DNA from: Solimonas soli DSM 21787
GTDB taxonomy: Bacteria; Pseudomonadota; Gammaproteobacteria; Nevskiales; Nevskiaceae
Direction: 5' to 3'
DNA length: 64,000 nt
Assembly (NCBI RefSeq): GCF_000474945.1
Contig: NZ_AXDW01000015.1
Span: 62,001 to 126,000 of the forward strand
Below the pieces are notes generated by a model, which was not told where the DNA came from, ran no database searches, and saw only the letters and a list, made by a program, of their open reading frames with translations. Below are positions 46,396-55,504 of the stretch, in pieces (the stretch's first letter is position 1; each line of letters starts with the position of its first letter). The position numbers and the translations under genes are program-made.

Positions 46396-47225
46396 TTCCG
46401 GCTCGCGACCTTCGTGCCGCGCGGCTTCGCGAACTTCAGCGTCATGCGGTCCGACTCGCCGATCGCGAGATACCGGGCGCGATCCTGTTCGCCGAGCTTC
46501 AAGGTCGGCGGCAGCGTCCACACGCCTTGCGGATAGTCCTTCGTGTCCTTCGGATTGTCGTTGACGTTCGAGCGTGCGACGAGCTCGAAGCCGGCGTTGC
46601 GCGCCAGCGCAATCACGTAGTCCTCGTTGGCGTAGCCGCTGTCCTTCATCTGCTGGAGCGTGCTGCCGGGCCTGGCGCGATGCTCGACGACGCCGAGAAC
46701 GCCGCCCGGCTTCAGCGCCTTGAAGAACGCGTCGAAGGCCTGCTGCTCGTAGCCGCCGGCGACCCAGTTGTGCACGTTGCGGAACGTCAGCACCGCGTCG
46801 GCGCTGCCGGGTGGCGCGATGTCGGTCCGCGCCGGCGGCGCGAACGTCGACAGCGCGACCCTGTCGAGGCGTTCCGGCGCCGCTTCGAGCTTGGCCTGGT
46901 ACGCCGCGACCCCTTTCTCCGACGCCGGCAGCGCCGCCGTGTAGCGGCCGCGATCGTGCAGGTACGCCGCGAGGATGTCGGTGTAGCCGGTCGTGCCGGG
47001 CCAGATCTCGACGACGTTCATGTCCGGCGCGATGCCGAAGAACGTCAGCGTCTGCAGCGGATGGCGATAGACGTCACGCGCCCGCTGTTCGGGCGCACGC
47101 GCCGGGCTGTCGACGGCCTTCTTCAGCGCCGCGTGGTCGACGCCGGATGCGGCGGCCGATGCCGCGAGCAGCATCGCGGCGAGACCGCCGGCGAAGGATG
47201 TGGACCAACGGAAGGCAGGCGCCAT
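46392..47225 (-). CDS. Exported class I SAM-dependent methyltransferase-like protein
   Basis: 277 residues from ATG 47225. An N-terminal signal peptide (about 1-28; GGLAAMLLAASAAAS) precedes a methyltransferase fold: NVVEIWPGTTGYTDILAAYL for motif I with E and GT residues, ADAVLTFRNVHNWV and LKPGGVLGVVEHRA. It belongs to the predicted-methyltransferase group that carries a leader peptide. SAM is not known to be available in the periplasm, so the real activity is open. Family members are often annotated near stress or secondary-metabolism genes, but function is undefined. Confidence 0.82.
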   Translation of the reverse strand: MAPAFRWSTSFAGGLAAMLLAASAAASGVDHAALKKAVDSPARAPEQRARDVYRHPLQTLTFFGIAPDMNVVEIWPGTTGYTDILAAYLHDRGRYTAALPASEKGVAAYQAKLEAAPERLDRVALSTFAPPARTDIAPPGSADAVLTFRNVHNWVAGGYEQQAFDAFFKALKPGGVLGVVEHRARPGSTLQQMKDSGYANEDYVIALARNAGFELVARSNVNDNPKDTKDYPQGVWTLPPTLKLGEQDRARYLAIGESDRMTLKFAKPRGTKVASRN

Positions 47226-47405
47226 GTCGAACTCCGGAACGGATTCCCTGGAAGAACGTCGACAGTAGCCGCCACATCGCGGCCTGGCGAGAGGGGAATG
47301 CCGTAAAGGCACATGAAGCTTCTGTCAGCATGGCGCCGCCAGCCGGGCAAATGGCGAGGGGCCGCGTCATTGCGCGGCCCTCGCGCCATGGATCATCGGC
47401 GCTTG

Positions 47406-49463
<2,058 letters not shown>

Positions 49464-49522
49464 CTAAGGCTGGCAAAGGAAAACGGGGGGCGCCGGTCGC
49501 GTGGCGGGACGCGGCGGTTCGC

Positions 49523-50092
49523 TCACAGGCGAAGATGGCTGTCGCGCGGCGCGGCACCGGCCTCGGCCTTCAGCGCGGCGCTGATGCGGTCCTGGTTCTC
49601 GCTCCAGCGCAGCGCCCAGTCGGGCAGCGTGCCGGTCTGCGCGCCGCCGCCGCAGACCTCCATGACCTTCGCCGGCGGCACCGGGCCCTGCTTGCTGACG
49701 AACACGTAGCGCACCAGCACCAGCGCGCAGACGCGGCCGTCGCGCACGAAGCGGTGTTCGCAGTAGGTCCACTTCTGGTCCCAGCCGAGCGTGCGCGACT
49801 GCAGCTCGTAGGTCTCGAACGGCTGCAGCGAGCGCGAGTAGCGCGCGTCGGAATCGCCGGCGACCGGCCGCCAGCCGCGCTTCAGCGCCTTGAGCCAGAC
49901 CTGGTTGCGCAGGCCGAGATCGAGGCGGCCGAGATCGGCCACCGAGAAATAGCGGCCATTGTTCATGTGCAGGTTCATGTCGATGTCGCCGGGCCAGACG
50001 CGCAGGCGCAGGCGGCCGGTATCGAGCACGCCCAGCCGGCCGCGCCAGCGGAAGCTCAGCCAGATCCACAGGCTGCGCCAGAGCATCGTCAT
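49523..50092 (-). CDS. Thioesterase family protein (THEM6-like hot-dog)
   Basis: 189 residues from ATG 50092. A long in-frame extension upstream is antisense to the MFS gene and is rejected. The hot-dog pattern is GDIDMNLHMNNGRYFSVADL (Asp and the HMNN helix), followed by YSRSLQPFETYELQSRTLGWD and CEHRFVRDGRVCALVLVRYV. The hydrophobic N-terminus (MLWRSLWIWLSFRW) may associate with the membrane. It probably hydrolyses acyl-CoA. It follows fadH in reverse order on the same strand with about 70 bp between. Confidence 0.85.
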   Translation of the reverse strand: MTMLWRSLWIWLSFRWRGRLGVLDTGRLRLRVWPGDIDMNLHMNNGRYFSVADLGRLDLGLRNQVWLKALKRGWRPVAGDSDARYSRSLQPFETYELQSRTLGWDQKWTYCEHRFVRDGRVCALVLVRYVFVSKQGPVPPAKVMEVCGGGAQTGTLPDWALRWSENQDRISAALKAEAGAAPRDSHLRL

Positions 50093-50236
50093 GGGAAGGC
50101 CCACCCCGGAAGAATTCCGCCGCACGCTAGCGCAGCGGCGCCGCCGCGCCATTGGCGGTCGCGACAATGGCCGCTGCGAGCGCGCGACAAGGCGGCCGCG
50201 GGCAGGGCAAACTGCCGCCGTCCGGGGAACCACCAT

Positions 50237-51484
50237 ATGGCGACTACCACACCGCCCGCCGCCCGTCGCGGCGCGCTGATTTTCATCTTCGTCACCGTCG
50301 TGCTTGACATGCTGGCCTTCGGCATCATCATTCCGGTGCTGCCGAAGCTGGTCGAGCAGTTCCTGGCCGGCGATACCGCCCGCGCGGCGCGCGTCTACGG
50401 TACCTTCGGCATGGCCTGGGCCCTGATGCAGTTCGTGTTCTCGCCGCTGCTCGGCGCGGCGTCCGATCGCTTCGGGCGGCGGCCGCTGATCCTGCTGTCC
50501 TGCTTCGGGCTCGGCGTCGATTTCCTCTTCATGAGCGTGGCGCCGACGCTGGGCTGGCTGTTCGTCGGCCGCGTCATCAGCGGCATCACCGCGTCGAGCT
50601 TCTCGATGGCCAGCGCCTACATCGCCGACGTCACGCCGCCCGACAAGCGCGCCGGCGCCTACGGCCTGCTCGGCGCCGGCTTCGGCATCGGCTTCGTGTT
50701 CGGCCCGGCGCTCGGCGGTGTGCTCGGCCACGGCGATCCGCGCCTGCCATTCATGATCGCCGGCGCGCTCGCCGTGCTGAACGCGCTGTACGGCTTCTTC
50801 GTGCTGCCGGAATCGCTGCCGCGCGAGCGGCGCACGCCGCGCTTCGCCTGGGCACGCGCCAATCCGGTCGGCTCGCTGAAGCTGCTGCGCTCGCATCCCG
50901 AACTGTCCAGCTTCGCGATCGTCTACTTCCTGTACCAGTTCGCGCACTACGTGCTGCCGAGCACGGCGATTCTCTATTCCAGCTACCGCTACGGCTGGGA
51001 TGCGCGCGCGCTCGGTCTGATGATGGCGGCGACCGGCGTCTGCAGCATCCTCGTGCAGACCTTTCTCGTGCGGCGCATGGTGGCGCGCTTCGGCGAGCGC
51101 GCGACGCTGCTGATCGGGCTCGCGGCCGGAACGCTGGGTTACGCCGGCTATGGCCTGGCGCCGAGCGGGGCCTGGTTCCTCGCTGCGATTCCGGTGTTCG
51201 CGCTGTCCGGCCTGGTCAATCCCGGCCTGCAGGCGCTGATGACGGCGCGCGTCGGCAAGAACGAACAGGGCCAGCTGCAGGGCGCCAACGCGAGCCTGAT
51301 GGGCATCGCCGGCATGATCGCGCCCGGCTTCTTCGCGCTGGCCTTCGCGACCTTCATCGCGCCGGGCGCACCGTACCTGCCCGGCGCCGCGATGCTCGCC
51401 GCCGGGCTGCTGACGGCGGCGGCGATGCTGGTCACGCTGGCGGCGACGCGCCGCGCGACCGCGTCCGCAGCGGCGTCGCCGTGA
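50237..51484 (+). CDS. MFS transporter, TetA-like (TCR/Tet family)
   Basis: 415 residues, twelve predicted membrane segments. MFS motif A is [14 protein letters not shown] (about 73-86) and motif C is [19 protein letters not shown] (about 150), the antiporter motif. The first helix [20 protein letters not shown] resembles TetA-type drug/proton antiporters. The likely role is efflux of small molecules across the inner membrane; the substrate is not indicated and no TetR regulator is adjacent. It diverges from the thioesterase gene across 144 bp. Confidence 0.88.
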   Translation: MATTTPPAARRGALIFIFVTVVLDMLAFGIIIPVLPKLVEQFLAGDTARAARVYGTFGMAWALMQFVFSPLLGAASDRFGRRPLILLSCFGLGVDFLFMSVAPTLGWLFVGRVISGITASSFSMASAYIADVTPPDKRAGAYGLLGAGFGIGFVFGPALGGVLGHGDPRLPFMIAGALAVLNALYGFFVLPESLPRERRTPRFAWARANPVGSLKLLRSHPELSSFAIVYFLYQFAHYVLPSTAILYSSYRYGWDARALGLMMAATGVCSILVQTFLVRRMVARFGERATLLIGLAAGTLGYAGYGLAPSGAWFLAAIPVFALSGLVNPGLQALMTARVGKNEQGQLQGANASLMGIAGMIAPGFFALAFATFIAPGAPYLPGAAMLAAGLLTAAAMLVTLAATRRATASAAASP

Positions 51485-51583
51485 AGCGTCATTCGCCAGC
51501 GTGCCAGGCATGTGCTGCCTGCGGCCAAGGCGGCCGCCGCCGCAGCCGCTAAGCTCGCGCGACGATCACCGAGCGGAGTTGCG

Positions 51584-52609
51584 ATGTCACAGCCGACCGT
51601 GCGTTCCGGCCAGTTCCAGTATCAGGGGCATACGCTGGCCTACACGCTGCATGGCGCGGCCGGCGGCAAGCCCTGCGTGCTGGTGCACGGCATCCTGCTC
51701 GATTCGCTGCTGAACCGCGGCCTCGCGCGCCGCTTCGCCGCCCTCGGCTACGAGGTCGCGCTGCTCGATCTGCTCGGTCACGGCAAGAGCGAGCGCAGCC
51801 ACGATCCGAAGGAGCATCGCGTCGATTTCTACGCCGATCAGGTGCTGGCGCTGCTCGATCATCTGGGCTGGCCGCGGGCGCTGATCGGCGGCGTGTCGCT
51901 GGGCTGCATCACCGCGCTCACCGTGGCGGTGAAGGCGCCGCAGCGCTGCACGGCGCTGTTCCTCGAAATGCCGGTGATGGAGTGGTCGGCGCCGTGGGCG
52001 GCCCTGATCCTCTCGCCGCTGCTGGTCGCCTCGCGCTACAACCCGCTGCTGCAGGGGCGCATCGCGCGGTTCATCGGCCTCCTGCCGCGGCCGCCGATCG
52101 ACTGGCTGGCGAGCGCGATGAACGCGATCTCCAACGAGCCGAAGGTGATCGCCGCCATCCTGCACGGCGTGCTGGTCGGGCCGATGGTGCCGACCCTCGA
52201 CGAGCGGCGCCGGCTGACCCTGCCGGCGCTGGTCGTCGGCCACAGCGGCGACAAGCTGCACGAGCACCGCGACGCGCGTTCGCTCGCCGCGCAGCTGCCG
52301 AACGCGAAGCTGCTGATGGCGAAGTCTATCCTCGAACTGCGCACGCGGCCGCGGCGCCTGTGGCCGGAGATCGAGAGCTTCCTGAAGTCGGTGCCGGCGG
52401 CGCTCGCCGCACCAGCGCCTGCGGCGGCGCGCCAGGCCGCGAGCCGGGCGCCTTCCGGCAGACCGGCGCGGGCGGTGCCGAAGAAGGCCGCGAAGAAGGC
52501 GGCGAAGAAAATCGCGAACAAGGTCGCGAAGAAAGCCGTGAAGCAGGCGCCGCCGCGCCAAGCCGCGACCGCCAGGGCGTCGAAAAAGACGCCTGGTGCG
52601 CGGCGCTGA
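51584..52609 (+). CDS. Alpha/beta hydrolase with lysine-rich C-terminal tail
   Basis: 341 residues from ATG 51584, with GGAG 5 nt upstream. The hydrolase core (about 1-265) has LVHGILLDSLLNRGLARRF, LLDLLGHGKSER, the nucleophile elbow GGVSLGC and, near the end, VVGHSGDKLHEHRD. The expected His near the C-terminus is not clear. A 75-residue tail rich in Ala, Pro and Lys follows (KKAAKKAAKKIANKVAKK), like histone H1-type or PHA-granule phasin tails that bind DNA or acidic surfaces. Tail function is inferred. Confidence 0.8.
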   Translation: MSQPTVRSGQFQYQGHTLAYTLHGAAGGKPCVLVHGILLDSLLNRGLARRFAALGYEVALLDLLGHGKSERSHDPKEHRVDFYADQVLALLDHLGWPRALIGGVSLGCITALTVAVKAPQRCTALFLEMPVMEWSAPWAALILSPLLVASRYNPLLQGRIARFIGLLPRPPIDWLASAMNAISNEPKVIAAILHGVLVGPMVPTLDERRRLTLPALVVGHSGDKLHEHRDARSLAAQLPNAKLLMAKSILELRTRPRRLWPEIESFLKSVPAALAAPAPAAARQAASRAPSGRPARAVPKKAAKKAAKKIANKVAKKAVKQAPPRQAATARASKKTPGARR

Positions 52610-52655
52610 TTCACGGCCGCCCGACGGGCGCCGGCAGGGTGCGGGGAGGAGAACG

Positions 52656-52970
52656 ATGCGTGCGTGGCGGATGATCGCGCTGCCGGCCCTGCTGTGGCCG
52701 CTCATCGCGACGGCGATTCCCGAAGGACCGGACTATCCCTCGGCGGCATGGACGGCGCGCGAAGCGCAGAACTTCGCCAGGGTGCTCGAAGCGCCGACCG
52801 AGGAGGTCGCGACGCGCGACGGCCGGCGCGCGCAGTGCGAGGACATCCGCGCCGGCTGCGCCGCGCCGCAGGCGCACCACGGCGGCGGTGCGTTCGGCCT
52901 GTTCGGCGCGCTGCTGCTGCTCGGTGCGGCGCTGCTGCGCGGCCCCGGTGCGGCGCGGCGGCGCACCTGA
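52656..52970 (+). CDS. Small exported protein with GlyGly-CTERM-like end
   Basis: 104 residues from ATG 52656, with the strong site GGGGAGGAG. A signal peptide (about 1-20; ALPALLWPLIATA) is followed by a short charged region with two Cys (AQCEDIRAGC) and then HHGGGAFGLFGALLLLGAALL and RRR. The order Gly-rich patch, hydrophobic helix, basic cluster matches GlyGly-CTERM-type sorting tails recognised by rhombosortases, although the Ser commonly seen after the glycines is absent. The mature part would be only about 55 residues. Function unknown. Confidence 0.65.
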   Translation: MRAWRMIALPALLWPLIATAIPEGPDYPSAAWTAREAQNFARVLEAPTEEVATRDGRRAQCEDIRAGCAAPQAHHGGGAFGLFGALLLLGAALLRGPGAARRRT

Positions 52971-52991
52971 CGGCCGGCCCGCCACGCCGGC

Positions 52992-53435
52992 TCAGGACAG
53001 CGTATTCACCTTCGGGAACCGCGCGCGGAAGTCGTCCGGCATCGGCTGCACCTTCTTGCTCCGGTAGTTGAAGAACACGAAGCCGGACTTCGCCGTGGCG
53101 ATCAAGCTGCCGTCGGCCGGCCGCGAGATGCGGAACACGATGTCGCCGCCATAGCGGTTGAAGTCCATCACACCGATTTCGAACAGGAGCTGATCGCGCG
53201 CATGCGCCTCGGCGCGGTACATCGTCGCCAGATCGGTGACGATGATGCCGCACTGCGCGTCCGTCGGCTCGGTGATGCCATGGTTAAAGAGAAAATGCGC
53301 GCGCGCCTCGGAGATCATCGAGATCATCGCGTCGTTGCTGAGGTGATTGGCGGCGTTGATGTCGGTGATGCGCACGGTCAGCGTCGTGCGGTAGACGAAG
53401 GCGTCTTCGGGGAACTGCAGCTGGAGGCGCGCCAT
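52992..53435 (-). CDS. Acyl-CoA thioesterase, hot-dog family
   Basis: 147 residues. It is of 4-hydroxybenzoyl-CoA thioesterase type: YRTTLTVRITDINAANHLSN with the Asp/HLSN helix, ISEARAHFLFNHGI, and RDQLLFEIGVMDFNRYGGD in place of the usual substrate-binding strand. Substrate unknown; one of four hot-dog proteins in the window. It ends 21 bp from the small exported gene read the other way. Confidence 0.85.
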   Translation of the reverse strand: MARLQLQFPEDAFVYRTTLTVRITDINAANHLSNDAMISMISEARAHFLFNHGITEPTDAQCGIIVTDLATMYRAEAHARDQLLFEIGVMDFNRYGGDIVFRISRPADGSLIATAKSGFVFFNYRSKKVQPMPDDFRARFPKVNTLS

Positions 53436-53483
53436 GGCTCGATGGGGTCGGCAGCGGAGCGGCGGATTGTAGTGTCCGCCGTC

Positions 53484-53854
53484 TCAGCGGAACAGCCAGC
53501 GGCGCACGAGCCGCGTATAGCGCGGCATCAGCACGTACAACAGCGTGAACACGGCGATCGCGGTGACCGGCAGCTCGCGATTCCAGGGCCTCGCGGGCTT
53601 GGCACAGGTACGGCGTCCCGGCGGACTCTCCGCGGCGCAATCGACGAAGAGGCGTTCGCCCGTCCGGCGATCGAATCCGACCACATCGGGCTCTCCGCTC
53701 GTGCTCTCCATCTCGGCGAGCGAGGCCAGGCGCGCCGGCGAACGTTCGAGCCGCGCCCGCACCAGGCTCCATGCGACGCCTTCATGCCGTTTCATGTGCG
53801 TCTCGAAACGGCGCTTCAGGGTGTCGAGCAAGCATCGCGCTGCGTCGCGTTCAT
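53484..53854 (-). pseudogene. DUF4256 remnant fused to the 3' end of a membrane-protein gene
   Basis: From ATG 53854 the first codons give MNATQRDA; a one-base shift then gives LLDTLKRRFETHMKRHEGV, continuing MESTSGEPDVVGFDRRTGER and DCAAESPPGRR, characteristic of DUF4256. A second one-base shift would restore LCQAREALESR, after which homology stops (near 53580). The other frame runs on as VTAIAVFTLLYVLMPRYTRL, ending in RRWLFR, which looks like the C-terminus of a small antibiotic-biosynthesis-monooxygenase-type membrane protein. So two broken genes are joined here; neither is expected to be functional. Confidence 0.7.
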
Positions 53855-53929
53855 GCGGGCTCTCCTCGTGGTCGCCGCGCCGGTGATGTCCGCCGGCGCT
53901 TATCGCAGGCGCCGTTCGTGGCCCGCGCA

Positions 53930-54259
53930 TCAGCGCCGCGCGCCGAGCACGATCAGCGCGGCACCGGCGACGCACAGCGCCGCGCCCGCCAGATCGGTCG
54001 CCGTCGGCCGCACGCCGTCGACGCGCCACAGCCAGAGCAGGGCGACCGCGATGTAGACGCCGCCGTATGCGGCGTAGACGCGACCGGCGGCGGTCGGATG
54101 CAGGGTCAGCAGCCAGGCGAACAGCGCGAGGCTGGCGGCGGCCGGCGCCAGCAGCCAGGCCGCGCGCCGCTCGCGCAGCACCAGATACGGCAGATAGCAG
54201 CCGACGATCTCGGCGAGCGCGGTGGCGACGAACAGCAGTGCCGTGCGGGTCGGGCTCAT
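53930..54259 (-). CDS. YnfA/UPF0060 family small membrane protein
   Basis: 109 residues, four predicted membrane helices ([72 protein letters not shown]). The motifs EIVGCYLPY and [12 protein letters not shown] are diagnostic for UPF0060, distant SMR-like proteins proposed to export small compounds. It starts in an ATGA overlap with the preceding DUF4442 gene, so both are one operon. Confidence 0.9.
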   Translation of the reverse strand: MSPTRTALLFVATALAEIVGCYLPYLVLRERRAAWLLAPAAASLALFAWLLTLHPTAAGRVYAAYGGVYIAVALLWLWRVDGVRPTATDLAGAALCVAGAALIVLGARR

Positions 54260-54729
54260 GCGCCGGCGCGCGCCGGACGGTCTTTCTTGCGCCGCACGTA
54301 CAGTGTCTTCTTCACGGCGGCGACGATCTTGCCGTCATTGTCGGTGAGGTCGACGCGGTACTGCGGCCGCACCGCGTGGCCGCCCGCGGCTTCGCGGCGC
54401 AGGCGCTCGATCTCGGCCGGCGGCATGCGGAACTTGGCGTAGACGGTGCCGCGTCCCGGCGAGACGAAGTCGATCTGCGCGGACTGGTCCCAGACCACGT
54501 GGTCCTCGCCCATGAGCCGCAGCGTCATCAGCATCAGGAAAGGGTCGGCCATCGCGTAGAGACTGCCGCCGAACTGCGTGCCGACGGCATTCTTGTTGTA
54601 CCAGCGCAGCGGCATGCTGACGTCGACCTCGGCGAAATCCGCGCTCACGCGATCGACGCGGATGCCGGTGAAGAGATAGGGCGGATAGACGTTCATCAGC
54701 CAGCGGAACTGGCGCGCATTCACGTTCAC
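54256..54729 (-). CDS. DUF4442 hot-dog thioesterase-like protein
   Basis: 157 residues from GTG 54729, with AGGAG 7 nt upstream. The hot-dog core: [40 protein letters not shown] (the central helix region) and [23 protein letters not shown]4442 proteins are thought to act on acyl-thioesters. The YnfA gene overlaps its stop by 4 bp. Confidence 0.85.
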   Translation of the reverse strand: MNVNARQFRWLMNVYPPYLFTGIRVDRVSADFAEVDVSMPLRWYNKNAVGTQFGGSLYAMADPFLMLMTLRLMGEDHVVWDQSAQIDFVSPGRGTVYAKFRMPPAEIERLRREAAGGHAVRPQYRVDLTDNDGKIVAAVKKTLYVRRKKDRPARAGA

Positions 54730-54808
54730 GGTGAAGCTCCTGAATGGGAAGCCGCGATCATGCGCGAGGCGGCCGGCCATACGCCATTGGCCGTGCCGAC
54801 GCGGCGTC

Positions 54809-55459
54809 TCAGCGACGCGGCAGCGCGGCGGCGACGGCGACATAGCCGCCGATCATCAGCAGCGCGTACCACCATTCGACGACATTGATCAGGCTGCCGT
54901 CGTCGTCGACCGCGCGCAGCGGAATGCTGGCAAGGCCGAGGCCGAGCAATGCCGCGCAGAGCAGCACGAGCGCCGCACGCGGCGCACGGCGCAGGCCGGG
55001 CAGACCTTCGAGCAGGGTCGCGGCGATCATCTCCGCCAGCACGGTGCCGGCGAAGTAGACGGTGATGCCGTAGCGGCGCAGCCACTGGTAGAAGCGGCCA
55101 TCGGCGCCGAGAAAGCCCGCATACAGGGCGAGGAAGACCGCGGCGAGCAGGCCGAGCATCAGCACCGCGCGCACGCGCTTCGGCGCATCGGGGCGAACCC
55201 GGCGCAGCGCCGCGGCGAGGCCGCGCCAGTAGAAAGCGAGCAGCACGATGTCGACGGCCATCAGCGTCTTGAACACGAGGTTCGCCGTGCCGTGGCGCGC
55301 CGCGCGGCTGATCGAGGTGCAGCCGTCGACGTAGGGAACGCAGGCCGGCACGAAGCCGGCGCATACCGACAGCGCGTAGGCCAGGTGCACGGCGAGGAAG
55401 GCGACTCCGGCACTCAGCCAGGCGAGGCGCAATGGGGGTATTCGCCCTGTTCCTTTCAT
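54809..55459 (-). CDS. Conserved membrane protein, possibly Frag1/DRAM-like
   Basis: 216 residues from ATG 55459, about six membrane helices (LAWLSAGVAFLAVHLAYAL; FKTLMAVDIVLLAFYW; AVLMLGLLAAVFLALYAGF; YGITVYFAGTVLAEMIAAT; ALVLLCAALLGLGLASI; WWYALLMIGGYVAVAAAL). A conserved-looking loop reads PYVDGCTSISRAARHGTANL, which resembles the first loop of Frag1/DRAM/Sfk1 proteins; this similarity is recalled, not tested. Role unknown. It diverges from the S46 peptidase gene across 45 bp. Confidence 0.68.
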   Translation of the reverse strand: MKGTGRIPPLRLAWLSAGVAFLAVHLAYALSVCAGFVPACVPYVDGCTSISRAARHGTANLVFKTLMAVDIVLLAFYWRGLAAALRRVRPDAPKRVRAVLMLGLLAAVFLALYAGFLGADGRFYQWLRRYGITVYFAGTVLAEMIAATLLEGLPGLRRAPRAALVLLCAALLGLGLASIPLRAVDDDGSLINVVEWWYALLMIGGYVAVAAALPRR

Positions 55460-55504
55460 CGCGCTGCAGTTTACCCTGCGCCAATGCCCGATCGAGGAAT
55501 CGAC

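Noticed and set aside
47356-47386. GC-rich hairpin after fadH as an intrinsic terminator
   Set aside because: Stem with a bulge and no T-tract on either side; not enough to call.
50093-51511. In-frame N-terminal extension of the thioesterase at 49523
   Set aside because: It is antisense to the MFS transporter and low-complexity; the hot-dog domain begins after ATG 50092.
52485-52560. Lysine-rich repeat as a possible tandem DNA repeat
   Set aside because: The AAG/GCG codon pattern is explained by the KKAAKK protein tail and the DNA units are not exact.
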